Of a DNA stretch of 64,000 nt, positions 24,501 to 30,099 are shown one piece after another. The stretch spans positions 930,001 through 994,000 of the forward strand of contig WSYJ01000060.1 in the NCBI GenBank assembly GCA_020186115.1, written 5' to 3'. The notes beneath the pieces were generated by a model that searched no databases, was not told the origin of the DNA, and was given only the letters and a program-made list of their open reading frames with translations. The DNA comes from Histomonas meleagridis. Lineage: Eukaryota > Parabasalia > Tritrichomonadida > Dientamoebidae. Both the position numbers and the translations under genes were made by a program. How positions within the stretch are numbered: position 1 is the first letter of the stretch; every line of letters starts with the position of its first letter.

Positions 24501-24820
24501 AACAGAAACAAGAAAAAAAAAAAAAAAAAGATTTAGATGCGTTAAACGAAATAGGAAATATTTCGACATATCAACAATTTATCGAAAAGTACAAATTACT
24601 TGAAGAAGCAATACAAGCAAAAACAGTTGGAACTAAAGGCGATGGACAATTACAAAATGATTTGGATTTAATGAAACAAAGAATTATGGACTCCAATGAT
24701 GAATACGATGAAAATGAATTCCAAGAAAAATGGAATGTTTTGTTTAACATGGCTTCAGGAGCTCTACAGCATGCTTTTACACTCGATTCAATAGCTGCCG
24801 CTAAAAAAAAAGGTCGATAA
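6572..24820 (+). CDS. Giant pseudokinase-Sel1-AAA(x6)-vWA(x3) protein, midasin-related
   Basis: 6082 residues in one frame. Residues 1-270 are a protein-kinase fold with MAPE (176-179), SDVYSFG (190-196) and SRPTF retained, but the catalytic residues are replaced: VLR for the VAIK lysine (Arg42), HGR for HRD (133-135), DLM for DFG (153-155). It is therefore a predicted pseudokinase. A Sel1-like region (about 301-352) and an acidic stretch follow. Six AAA modules come next, with P-loops near residues 463 (GPTGTSKT), 749 (GREGCGKT), 1134 (GPTGAGKT), 1466 (GNSGFKT, defective), 1851 (GQPGQGKE, altered) and 2163 (GNTASGKS). Modules 1 and 3 keep strong Walker B motifs (LLLDEIN, FIADEMN). A linker of about 2300 residues leads to vWA domains with MIDAS Asp at 4900, 5254 and 5831. 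The last two have complete DxSxS. An alpha/beta module lies between vWA2 and vWA3. Six AAA plus C-terminal MIDAS is the midasin plan (60S ribosome maturation), but the kinase head and extra vWA domains argue against a simple MDN1 orthologue. Confidence 0.9.
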   Translation: MLAQDEYLNEYEKIQEITNHNSSQSKTLMFKSKLTDDKFVLRTIPQGITSFQEIYNKYNEFTHQYIGRIVHISEPEPSKDGYILSPFYSNGSLYNFIKILENGFIPEGWNPFNKILLGISSFMESLHEANLIHGRLTSFNIFLNDNFEPIITDLMYYLIFPNDYQNHEDDKVLIYMAPEILRSNDYTQKSDVYSFGIIMLQLLTMNFEIFLVNGIEEEELYQSISQFTVPFITISIDKYYSLIQQCLSTEPTSRPTFSEIKAILQNVSKETQVQDEINYQKYIMKIKAYQNVLTQELIDKKRHADEGDAEDMYYFGVELYEGRNFPKKKAEGIKYLQRAARKNNESAIKYLQVIFNEDNEILTSNNDPQEEDDIDDIIDNNDKENSEEFNLLSDPYFDEKEIDIDSIIEKIKENINLQTQFEFGEKEKEELIKQNFIFTEGAKERLLKLYDCLSIGIPVLLEGPTGTSKTLSAEVVCKLLNKEMIRFNLSSETKTSDLLGRYVGEPNSWSGITVKAGPFLQAFSEGKCLLLDEINLASPSVLQCIEEALDSGVISVEISGMPLKEIKMHSEFRLIATQNPNKGLFANKRQDLGIKFLSRFQIINFPSFTKDELLKIGQGLAKRFNLNVNSEYIIQQLVDFHMTWQKEGEVLKDIQCFTIREIAATIRAIADDENIHDSIMTIYGARYQKNIRQKLETKLNGYNSLRSNSIKKFEYPPDFPQCFHNKTLSTTLKSIMFSFKNHRHVILTGREGCGKTQLARWVSEYYDTKDNKKQNNTKEFFCVCTDETKCSDLIGKQKPIENADADQELITWKPGFLTEAIKNGNCAILDSIDEAPATVTERLNSLLDQKYDGKDKIFYIPENPQESQILINPNFKLICTCDIEKIHLISPAFLNRFDVIVLEDQLEGLTEQEQKELIKILMNSYNRNKQQDDNENNQDENQLYQIIISNQNNENKENEENSQTSSNKSSENSDDENNGSYDSEYEYNEEESEISTQDLNESNVNEDEPQHDSSTIKSQEYEPSDEIVNLTYEYFSQNKMNISQLAFLCKAVSKYSKTIPKEFVSPEEIIKFSVQMLNRTEDFQLNETIREYLIHELKESDDNQFFFKNSKPLSEFIAKIYAASLIGLPVCVSGPTGAGKTSAARAFSKIRPIKSERENGFQMHSFHSGTKPSHFYGTTTIKKGKVYFYDGPLTLSMMEGLTFIADEMNLSSSECMKSLAPALEPSKGKRIFISGVGESIPFNEEFFFIACQNELGTIGRNAIPDSISSRFRYFTYPKQEKEDISNICVEILNSCYKDAKPTLINEENAKRIGEYMIELNKLKQNIIPQWSLRDITKLFIRIHRQDMNPENYYQNLTFYHHILFYTLSPVSDIEIDKIIDDILNLIVGEFSIKDKRQELKNCYISKPTITKINGESFIMKGNTGISFEVFPSKMKTESLTKKHKSLLNCAFKLLLSDITEPILLMGNSGFKTFLAQQFLMEAKVITLNQETTISQLLGSSSFFTDIESRLFYLENICKICQINKYQELKNKLLNKTLKEKDITDLIKDIMNIIPKSFKYAVNHLIKKLFAKEKENNCVISNITLEFRPGLFLTAILERKSLILKNLSNLPTIVLERFNELLSGNHNLTLNEDIHNTFTSKKNKEITDFNQSFRIIATCPANSPVKLSEAVLSRFTVISVPEYQQKEQKSVLKNYIRINKLKCSDLEIDFIQDISTEFEEKFQKQFTFPQMLKAIEMLNKFPHETNSSKVSINLGLIIYRLCSGLLEHQKQREKLFELFKLKIKLPELLEDFNENPFILCEENGYQGLKSKITGLFIKSTNNRNIEFTGKFTEMLDVLQLGIFTHIPVIFEGQPGQGKETAINYIGNSLGYEVVNIIISQSTKVDDLLGRITINRDNENKIHVNMIETKLVKAIKSNETKIIIVFHNINNASPAVLELMVNIFDTNQKHVLLPNGTTIDKGEMNLIAIFDPQNGFSNRYRLPSSLIISSIYHIVFNPTKEDISNIIAKQFSTYQFCNEASKFYEYFLKTNRICNKFNLNQNLTLNDISKYILFRNITYKCFKKIIISQMIFAYRFTQEEDIQQVLTSLQMKDMKFNPVFKYDSNELIICLTGDNKHVIKIPIETKNINQEEIQANIKSLTLAQKHCLLFLAFSYLTNRACVIQGNTASGKSHIVRLFTKMIGRKLNVYQMNADTGISALIGQSILDNSLTREDIHLLKQTIAKLSEFDQFKEYIEENINENPKYWTPKIFKDLLELIKKNSLKDFDEYKQNFIQTAVRDIKNVIQPANRFHHVDSTIVKAIQNGEIILIDGIESAPTVIAEKISSLCGDDPELNLYECGQDYYFTKNGKPNSKPIHKDFRLIIIYNPTSTNENKMIDQSFLNKCVSFTLPQIDSREEYSAQILYGSLVKNLYPELSIQIGARMALMHSFAKHVSDNNRDLFAGDITFTGRTLKYIILNFIQQQKENKENYIRDIYLPICKSIKIYCNSLIDQGDKRLQFQNDLIDYFANNPSQNLIKSIDSSNLKERCKEILEFIRQIQMYIRNKTPFDNFLFNNFVKNCKFIQINDIESIQKHIKKTIEMINNFINKKQIRKDETKLYCGKFYLINIIYKIFEEIMEGFKQIRVQTISNYKLQDEDLLSYESIQKPILRFHLLTKLVEEDSYFTKYIPFELIRKGMFNIINIIDEMANEQKLETFDKFISNLKKNKKLIPTIESIFPYNKFISTSFQYICYWLPLIRILHEKKIHFSIEIKGKTYKFNYKNLKNKINPIFVFNEENSLLLSPQTKINYGKKYISLINNNNNIGSDLYEKLNQATYMLCKEFSLNQLRMNEDNIKESANKYIKSGAENPRKNQFGSLSLLFNLYFKKHQQTPMISKLWTLIYTFSSEDIQKLIKYLHPLESEILNDLSIILSKIETYENLNKIIDFTKSLISFGSPNSILWRIKINFYEHRQIMNETDAKNEISQIENEIKIINNVDKTFWNPNDYIQLLEKSKIPLKELIIQFCKDDEKKLIRSNIESLSEKLKDIEIQNREIKSIKDQIITRLINVSDQNITEKYYKLCERMVNKLLEYIKHGESLNFHSIEWPTYTPLGSTNGTNTRQMKIYENIVWYSKIHRKFMEIIDVNNSNIFETIMDLNEFPEMESVHKYLISCIFNNPNSNGNMKDTDFDIISSTLNAAFLYKMHQDNVDSEILKLDKILNDLANRNEVTEGEIKWAHDIGRKTEINFEIILPKFKPMDLIFMFINFINENEVQNGLFIQNCNKNEIIDSLKFIRHQNFRKFSKCAIEVAKSIYRNLYDFNFQAPNDIFEFKESIREKVADRKDSEQELLSSILYMFEIAERFDNIQEYQLEFPDIIFLEDNWMKNKEYINKNPSLIYWLCRNQKCAKQLQKLYSSQINKIKSQKNKMPFWIFVLRLISPINIISLDFNNPTTTNKIISEELHKSILKKIKERLNNQEIGTKWLNLLLSAVPHEFIDQDIGLLYSLWRSLSEDNIKLNEVLNQQKHNIIKEFINEIVNLTFDNNINDIINSKTNSKNETLKFIIDPNKYVKEKIKINTINKFKEIKTKEPSIKLLEFLEVQKSDFPKFVESFTQTIAEALNNIKKEHYENERNKKIKELKKKVSSYEKLFNMPDDKILQTNIDKAYQAIKGYNKLFDKSSSNKKTLIKTIPCHTDLLDIPSEYYPIAENINYEEFFPNESFKQFDPQIFIGSYNCCEFTKLLVEFKQKMRSIKDLFNAFENLENLNETILAIPRELYKSIKALQNSNVIILDSSNYKAEIQTEISKLNETLDQFLGYIDNFINIINDVEKYWNDVYQNKLPKMFSILYNIPFPSLISEKNIPSFRNIADSNFFSIPILSVSSNNKIICCFKSLNCPIGPIIPSLYEEKIFINFISFIDKSFSINVITNQEEYSDIFNANYNIKRGEVVHLPVPFPSLINNDKTEIEIQTEIHFTSQTYNELILPCKFNFILVPLSLLIKCEEYDLSYKDGRYQLCCQEALTNSTITFKFKNYYLEEKMNYETNIESLEGNTSDKPQIEPNEDQVTIKLPSASKMSRFHCNFYLKFSANLEICIHMDLLLVPFDFKFEIYDFSNKKFADKELILYYSEEVKEFQLRCRILSKLWIGKQNGNFDCNLPYGTNIPVIPEIFIQQKFDFDIIIKIDPQNLNNVNSNSNCKYYIMIESRNMKKMIYVKFQEAPKSVLYSKDSRNTKNIIPYNKKLDEDIMKRFPILAFYEEKWEKITINNQLDLTKVSCLITPFGFELETNPKISYNDDIINVSKGEITYVHGCKEGSYEKNNDPQYKRFNHDYFPIIGFDKKEQWFPAFTIYPEIDQDLDELEPKNENIEKATEILTKIKSQFAVKKYTDLKNVQLRKRDFSNFIFMLILKTRKKMYNIYNLIKILPNELQEMLQNQNMFSIPKGIQKKDLILKVYACNYIFKFYKIFKERYESLEKRNFMLYQAPSNEQIKEEMQKLRNEYFEIKQSAINNSDTIIYNRNVYIERDYNEKKQLLTQIPTEDSRSKCYLLTEFKKPEKKDNFDERDIIKPIIINQDTSIDSNELQIELPKISIPEDSNNETISSLIQFYQTCTQGAKVLPIHIRNLKMSSKTVDLKSTQEYFSKLTQIYRELPLKDHSFLSPYINDFSESFELTTSKLSRAGVDFSQINLPRKVIKASRRISKEFIQLPQKKPIFIEQRNWENTEKQKYDTKAINIFNSNELFVTETKTRTESKFESKLLDIQEKKENDNSIVYEQQNIQKFSEINYKNIINENQNVINKEKESEDINENNENNDSGKDFYIYDNQKTTKGGIETEQFDGITSQFTEMDGIERVINRMKSMENEEDNVIQKSNGYNIRNELLIPKSNNYTIKDLIQQSYYLSSLFVKVASDCTIPYSNICANILVDCSSFISDENKIFNMLIICALTCALSSMEIPYSVILIADERFKCVIKSFEENHSYIILQRILDCILIKRYRTNLINSVQFAIDSIPKSILETRPNVAFFTFTDGIDENLVRTKVWAKLLSNPNFSYGFIFIKSKQLKGENLEFIEEKWHNFENETKEYKAQSLIIVTPIQAEFNEEIDNSLLNMFADVMERKESQQLPPKYKEITLAEIPEDIPELKDINHFESLLKNVDFTKLEGIYSGRTNVLNTVNNHVNQLEMSHYRNKTNKIISISKMNDKKEFETFLHDFIEIKRIHNSSLETVFKPNKASQSVLSSTGTDFDITALILNILNPVPDPLIYLVEKGGLKRNYDVTIIIDPSISCFNELSEAHTIQTIRNLLSILTNIDLPCFNLIIAGSPAPNILCSGINTFEALNIKSPLWESLFSILKNPKTNIDLASAIHTAFDLKRLQSTDHSSLLFIITDGLYQQNERKLIIEEVNLCVQYGINTIGIGVGIYPKGIENLFSQVVYSPNPLSLLRTIASLFSDDSLDKLDEIRLIHGSEPNQMEMHKIIEDLIRNQNNLSPFSELKKELHDIIPTLDAFSDFYNEEKDVGNAEKGFINPTGPNTEMYTKNLLEGQKILIVMLWSNELSGKEKKYVNPKYIFEPKDGQTECIKTAVEYFGIEIKVVLNYYDAIQELTKQTTQGFCDYYATWVICGPPYPILPQQNNPHADPNLVGQFIDVLILYWQNGGSIVFWAEGDPLHYQVNLFLQKARFKELEDKCSELRIGGEHKGGKILFGDETGGLSKPQSFNRNPKVFKEIQRFPLAHNLGKIFEGITISYVQDESKMSPFIPFSRDSSGGISSLFYPSHVTCDYGDIIIDCGFTKCFTKMNKDGTFKYIQNIAGWTARPEVHSRDKNIKPKYWRPKAVIYTVHEGIKWNGFSDIIKHRLFAIDCSGSVRGNIFYHSELRKIIENEYKPGDKIFIWSNLEHLQEKTRSQMEDFMNNKYGNEGTYSDLIADIVVTAGENYHDHLIIVTDGEVPFETVQAGDEKMKANKIKFKHVTTYLINNKSNEVNLSVGAPYSRSCPNETYLINAPDVKQKQEKKKKKDLDALNEIGNISTYQQFIEKYKLLEEAIQAKTVGTKGDGQLQNDLDLMKQRIMDSNDEYDENEFQEKWNVLFNMASGALQHAFTLDSIAAAKKKGR
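24513..24529 (+). repeat. 17-base A run inside the giant gene's reading frame
   Basis: The uninterrupted A tract encodes a lysine run between vWA3 and the C-terminal helices. It is the longest coding homopolymer noticed here and a likely site of polymerase or sequencing slippage. Confidence 0.85.
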
Positions 24821-25496
24821 ATAGAAGTAAGGAGGAACCACCAACTACTTTTCTAAAACGAATTTCTAATTTCTTCAAATAACTTCAGAATTTAGCACTT
24901 ATTGGTTTGCCAATAAATCAAATTTTCAATAAGATATTTTGATTTTATATCAATATACATTTAATATATTGTGAATATACACTTTTTTATTTTATCAAGA
25001 TTGAAGAGTTTTTGATTAATCATTTTTAGTTTGAGACACAAAACATCAAATGTTTAGACTAAAAAATGACATCATTAAGTAATAACAAAAAACAAATTTA
25101 AGGATTTTTTATTAAGATTTTTTTTTTTTTTTTTTATATTTTGTAAAGATAACTTTAACTTTTAAATCAGTAATATTGATTGCTTTATGCTGTTGAGTTT
25201 ATTTCTCTGTAAAAAAAGAAAGTCTAGAATAAAACATTCGAGTAATCAAATTTATTTGTCACTTACTTTGAATGAGCGATTATTTTAGCATAACTTATGA
25301 AACATTGATCATCTTTTCATAAATGTTATTTCAATTGATTTTTGAAACTATAAATAAATAAAATTCATCTAGATTTGAATATATTTCGTTATCATTGATT
25401 AAAGTTCTTCACCGTGATTAGCATCACGGAAACGAAAGCACTAAATTCTGACTGAAAACAGCACTACAAACTAATTAAATTATTTTTTACAGCACT
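24821..25496. other. Intergenic after the giant gene
   Basis: No gene was seen. There is an 18-base T tract near 25120. A perfect 7-bp stem, CCGTGAT/ATCACGG, with a TAGC loop lies at 25412-25429. Confidence 0.5.
25412..25429. other. Short GC-richer stem-loop
   Basis: CCGTGAT, loop TAGC, ATCACGG: a perfect inverted repeat in otherwise very AT-rich DNA, between the giant gene's end and an ankyrin relic. Function unknown. Confidence 0.5.
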
Positions 25497-25740
25497 TATG
25501 TGTTTATCTTTAAATGGTCATATAGAAACAGTTAAACAACTTCTTGAACAATAAGGAATTGATGTTAATGCTAAAGATAATTATTTATTATATTTAATAT
25601 TTATTTTAATGATTTTATATTTCAAAATAATATTTGGAAATTATTTAAAATATTTGAAACAGCACTTATGCATTCATTTTTAAATAGTCATACAGAAATA
25701 GTTAAACAACTTCTTGAACAATTTATATATTATCCAAAAA
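25497..25740 (+). pseudogene. Ankyrin-unit relic with the conserved spacer
   Basis: Two ankyrin units read as TALMCLSLNGHIETVKQLLEQ (interrupted by a TAA just after it) and TALMHSFLNSHTEIVKQLLEQ, with small frame breaks. They are separated by a 74-base AT-rich spacer between GATAAT and GAAACAGCA. The spacer contains ATTTCAAAATAATATTTGG, almost the same as the spacers in the broken ankyrin gene at 1397-3628. There is no head domain and no start codon context, so it is a fragment. Confidence 0.65.
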
Positions 25741-25826
25741 CTATTCGAAATACATTTATATATATTTTAATTAATCCAAAAAAACATTTCCATTTTCTAT
25801 AAATTTTTATTAACATTTACAACTTT

Positions 25827-28109
25827 TTATATATCTTTTTGTAACATTTCTTTTCTTTTAATGTTTTCTATTATATTATTTACGTTATATTGTTTCATCA
25901 TATTTCCGAAGACAGCCGAGAAATCAGTCACTTGTACCTTTTCGTAATTGTTTAACCATTTTTCGTCCGAAATATATTTTTCCATCAAATGTTTTATGTT
26001 TCCTTTTAGTTCGTTATTAATATTTTCATCATTAAAAGGAAATGGCAACAAGAAGTTATCAATGTTATTATTATTATTTAATGAACCGAACACAGATGAC
26101 GAAGAAAGTACTGAAGAGTTTTCCATATTAATATTTGCGGAACTTTGTGAATTATTTTTATCATTATTCACATCATTTTTATTTTTATTTTTATTATTAT
26201 TTATTGTAATGTTGTTATAAGAATTACAATTATTAATTATTGTATTAATTTCATTTATATCAGAATCATTAATACAATTTAATTGTTTCATTCGCATTAA
26301 GTCTATTCGCGGAAGATGTAACTTAATACATATCGAAATCTTTTGGATTTCTTGTAACATAATTTTTAATTTATTAAAATTTAAGAAATAATTATCATCG
26401 AAATATAATTCACGTATATTATTATTCGAGCTAAATAACTTTAATATATAATTCGATAATAAATTTCCGATATTATTATGTGTTATGTCAAGTAATTTAA
26501 TTGATTTATTACGTATTATCCCATTAAATATTATATTAAATGAATCAGATAAAGTATGATTCTTATCACCTGAAATACTTAAGTTCTTTATCGATTTGTT
26601 TTGTGCAATTGCATCACTTAATTCATTTAAATATGGAGATTCATTAAATAAACATCCATGTAATGATAAAAACATTAAACTCTCCGAATTCTTTATAAAT
26701 TCAATAAACCCTTTTCGAATAGGATTCCAATCATATGAAAGTTTTATAATGTTATGATTATTATATGAATATAAAAACAATTCAAACTCTTCCCATTGTG
26801 ATGGAGCTTGCATAGCATTACGTAATGATAATGAAAACCCTTTAGTGTTTGTATGATTAGAAATAGAAATAAAGATCTTCTTCATGATATTCGATGTAAA
26901 TTCAACTCCATCTAAATATAATGAACTTAAATGTTTCGGTAATATAATGTCCGTTTTGATTGGAGATAAAAAACGATTTCCTGATAATCGTAATTCATGT
27001 AATAATATGTTTGGATTATTAGATAAAACTTCAAATACTTTGGTTAAGTCTAACGAACATTTAATTAAATATAATATCTTAAGATTGGGTAATAATGTAA
27101 TGATTTGTTGGAATTGGATAAATTTCGATTCACTTAAAGATAATGTCGTTAAAGATTGGAATCCAATGTTGGAATGAAAAAATGTAACTAATGTTTGATA
27201 CCCTTTTAAGTTAAGGCCATTAGATATAAATAAACTCTTTATACGAATGCGATTTAATATGTTGTTAATCGAAGTGGAAAAATTAGGCCCAAAACAACTG
27301 TTATAAAAACCTAAGTTTTGGATACGAGTTTGCGGCGATGTACATAGCGCATCAACAAACTGTTGGAAATTGGCTGAAATAGGCTCAAATGTTTCAATCG
27401 TGGTTATCGTATAATTCTTAATGATAAAATCTGCAAGTAACCCCCAATAGGTTTGGCTGGGCGCTGTTGGCTTGGGTATAATAATGCGCTCAAAGAGTGG
27501 AAATACATTTAAGGCATCGAGAATTAAATCTAAAAAAAAATGATGATCTTTAAATATCTCTAATTTAAGAATTTTGCTCTTAGGACTATGACTCTTAAGA
27601 GCATTCCTGCATACTTTATCAACAAGCTTGTATAAATCAGGTGGTGGAGATCTAGATGTTGTATGTGAAACAAATTTAATTCGATTGCACATTGCTTCGT
27701 GAATAGTACCAACACCTAGAAGAATACTTGATGGAATCGAAAAATATGGTAATTCCATTTTTGGAATAATTGTCATTAAATGTTGGACAATTGTGGCTAA
27801 TATACCATCAGCACCAGATGCAGAAAAAACATAATCTGAGTTGCTGGTGTGAATTTCAAAAGAATCTGGGCTTGAAGAACGAATTGAAATAATATGGTCA
27901 TATCGTATTTTTTGCGATAACTTATAGCCTTTATGAAACGGGAATGTTCGGTTTTTGAAGATATAAATGTAATAAAGCGAACAAACAATAACTCTATCTT
28001 CAGCATTTCCTTTTGAATCAATTCTTTGCACATATGCTGTAAGAAATATTGTGCTTTCACCCTCAATTTCATTGGTCTCCTGAATTTGTTGGAGAAGCCC
28101 AGGCTTCAT
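25827..28109 (-). CDS. PH-like plus leucine-rich-repeat protein, CARMIL-like
   Basis: 760 residues. Residues 1-120 form a PH-like beta domain (STIFLTAYVQRIDSKGNAED, YIYIFKNRTFPFHKGYKLS), as in CARMIL-type actin regulators. From about residue 190 to 620 there are irregular ribonuclease-inhibitor-type leucine-rich repeats (for example NTKGFSLSLRNAM, LMFLSLHGCLFNESP, IKLLDITHNNIGN). An Asn/Ser-rich low-complexity stretch (about 635-695) and a short helical tail follow. CARMIL proteins bind capping protein and control branched actin. No capping-protein interaction motif could be confirmed in the low-complexity tail, so the functional link is by architecture only. Trichomonads carry many LRR proteins of this shape. 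The ATG at 28109 is the first in frame. Confidence 0.7.
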   Translation of the reverse strand: MKPGLLQQIQETNEIEGESTIFLTAYVQRIDSKGNAEDRVIVCSLYYIYIFKNRTFPFHKGYKLSQKIRYDHIISIRSSSPDSFEIHTSNSDYVFSASGADGILATIVQHLMTIIPKMELPYFSIPSSILLGVGTIHEAMCNRIKFVSHTTSRSPPPDLYKLVDKVCRNALKSHSPKSKILKLEIFKDHHFFLDLILDALNVFPLFERIIIPKPTAPSQTYWGLLADFIIKNYTITTIETFEPISANFQQFVDALCTSPQTRIQNLGFYNSCFGPNFSTSINNILNRIRIKSLFISNGLNLKGYQTLVTFFHSNIGFQSLTTLSLSESKFIQFQQIITLLPNLKILYLIKCSLDLTKVFEVLSNNPNILLHELRLSGNRFLSPIKTDIILPKHLSSLYLDGVEFTSNIMKKIFISISNHTNTKGFSLSLRNAMQAPSQWEEFELFLYSYNNHNIIKLSYDWNPIRKGFIEFIKNSESLMFLSLHGCLFNESPYLNELSDAIAQNKSIKNLSISGDKNHTLSDSFNIIFNGIIRNKSIKLLDITHNNIGNLLSNYILKLFSSNNNIRELYFDDNYFLNFNKLKIMLQEIQKISICIKLHLPRIDLMRMKQLNCINDSDINEINTIINNCNSYNNITINNNKNKNKNDVNNDKNNSQSSANINMENSSVLSSSSVFGSLNNNNNIDNFLLPFPFNDENINNELKGNIKHLMEKYISDEKWLNNYEKVQVTDFSAVFGNMMKQYNVNNIIENIKRKEMLQKDI

Positions 28110-28727
28110 GCAAAGAATCTGCGGGAGGTAGCTTTGCTGATAAACTTGATAAACTATTTAAAAATTCAACGAGAGATTTCAATTAAATACTTTGAAAAAA
28201 AATTTGCGTTATCTCAATTTTGAATGGTACAGAATCCTCCTCAGAAAAGTGGCTGAACGATATTGAACCTGTTCCCAAAAAACCGTATGACCAAATATTA
28301 ATTCAAAAGTAATTTTAAGGAGGCATTGCACTGGATATAGCTAGCTTTGTTTCATGAAACAAAGAAGAAGAGTAGTGATAAAAACACTATGTTTTCAGTT
28401 CGAATAGATTTTTTTTGTCAGCTATAAGCCTCCAAAATTTGTACTTTTTTTTATTAAATTTTTGATTATATCATAGAAGAATTAACAAAAAGGAACAACA
28501 AACTTTTTTATTTTTAGGAAAACGATCTACTTAGGAATAGTCTCTGCATTTCATTATTTAGGTATACCTGGAGTGAGTGAACCAAAATGTTCCAACATTA
28601 TTATAAAAATTTTGCCTATAAACATTTTATCAGCTCAAAACATATTCGTATCAACACATGTAAAATAAATCCAACGAAAAACAACATTTTGGACAATATA
28701 TTTAAAAATAGTTGAAAATTTTATATT
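28110..28727. other. Intergenic, nothing recognised
   Basis: AT-rich DNA between two minus-strand genes. Several short frames lack start codons or protein-like composition. Confidence 0.5.
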
Positions 28728-29819
28728 TTATTTTGTTGCATTATCTTGACTTATGAGAGGGTTATCATCCAACAATTGTTGGTCTTTGTAGTTATTCATT
28801 AGTGTTATTGCCATTGCGGTGAAATATGATATAAGTGCAGTAAATATCTGATACAATATAAATGCTATATATTGATAGAAAAGTGTACGTCGTAATGCCA
28901 AGAAATCCTTTACTAATGAGTACACTCTCAAAATTAGAGCAATGAATGGAATTAACGCAAATGAAAAGAGTTCATTTACAGTTTTTCTTTTCTCTTTATC
29001 GAATTTTTTAAAAGCAATTATAGTATTTATTATACATATTATTATAAGTGTAGCTAAGAAAACAAATAGTTCCACATAAACATTATTTGACATTCCACAA
29101 ACAAGAAAACTAGCAATGACTGCAATGGGATATATACCAAGAAAATAAACTTTAATAATGATATTAAAATCGTTGAAGTAAGGTTCTATCATAAAGTAAT
29201 TGATGAAAATGATGAATAATGTATAAAAAACAGATGCACTAATAAATTGATGATCAACATCCATATAAATCACATTAAAATGAGCAAGAACTTCTAAAAT
29301 GAGAAATACAATAAATTGAATAGCTGAAATAATAAGTGGTGTAGCGTATTTCAAGGTGTGGGCTTTGGTATGTTTCCTGATCCACATTATTAAGGGAATG
29401 CTAAAAATTAAAGAACCAAGGCATGCTACAGTAGAATAAATTAGCCAATCTTGTTGATAATCAGATCTGCAATCAGGAAAATCAAGGTGAATGTGAACTT
29501 TCTCATTTAGGTAGGTAGAGCAATAAGCAAATAGAAGGTAATTACTGGTTGTTTGGTCTGTAATTATTTGATATGAAAGAGTACTTTTGTTAATATCATA
29601 CAAATCATAAAAACATGACAAAAACTCTGAAAAAATGGATGAAAACCCCATGGAAATAACAATAGTTTCATTAAGTTCTGGATTTTCAGGAAAAGAAAAT
29701 ATTGCATGGATTGTAGAATTTTTTCGGAATCCATGAGGACCAAATCGTCCATATGGAGAATCTTTTGAAATGTCAAAATCAAATTTAAGAATGCAAAGAG
29801 ATAGCAAAAGAGAAATCAT
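28728..29819 (-). CDS. Seven-span membrane protein with luminal domain, GPR180/GOST-like
   Basis: 363 residues. A hydrophobic start (MISLLLSLCILKFDF) looks like a signal peptide. It is followed by about 125 luminal residues with Cys in AYCSTYLNE and HLDFPDCRSDY. Seven hydrophobic segments follow at about 147-170, 180-202, 212-234, 243-262, 266-289, 303-324 and 333-360, then a short polar tail. Signal peptide, compact luminal domain and seven helices match the GOST superfamily (GPR107/108, GPR180, TMEM145), which act in Golgi and endosomal trafficking. Sequence identity to a named member was not recognised, so only the class is proposed. Another seven-helix family is possible. Confidence 0.6.
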   Translation of the reverse strand: MISLLLSLCILKFDFDISKDSPYGRFGPHGFRKNSTIHAIFSFPENPELNETIVISMGFSSIFSEFLSCFYDLYDINKSTLSYQIITDQTTSNYLLFAYCSTYLNEKVHIHLDFPDCRSDYQQDWLIYSTVACLGSLIFSIPLIMWIRKHTKAHTLKYATPLIISAIQFIVFLILEVLAHFNVIYMDVDHQFISASVFYTLFIIFINYFMIEPYFNDFNIIIKVYFLGIYPIAVIASFLVCGMSNNVYVELFVFLATLIIICIINTIIAFKKFDKEKRKTVNELFSFALIPFIALILRVYSLVKDFLALRRTLFYQYIAFILYQIFTALISYFTAMAITLMNNYKDQQLLDDNPLISQDNATK

Positions 29820-30099
29820 TTCCAGTCTTTGTGTTTTGAATCGTATCGTGCTTTACATTTTTTGAGGACCACACATTCAAATTTTGTTTGAATTGAACGA
29901 TTTTCGGTGGTTAACATTTTAGTCAATTTTTTGCAGTTTTAACGGGTTTACAAGAGAAAGTGCTTTTTTCAATTTTCTGGAGTTCCTAATCGGAAATCTT
30001 GAAATATTTTTTCGAAATTTCCATTTTGATCTTTTCTGGAAGTATTATGCCGCTGCCTCCTTTTACTTTTTGTATGTGGTTTATTTACACATTTTTCTT
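29820..30099. other. Intergenic, nothing firm
   Basis: This is the upstream region of the seven-span gene. A plus-strand open frame here has no protein-like features and partly overlaps the ankyrin relic in antisense. Confidence 0.4.

Noticed and set aside
6572-24820. Plain annotation as midasin (MDN1)
   Set aside because: The pseudokinase and Sel1 head, three vWA domains and the extra module exceed the midasin plan; only relationship is claimed.
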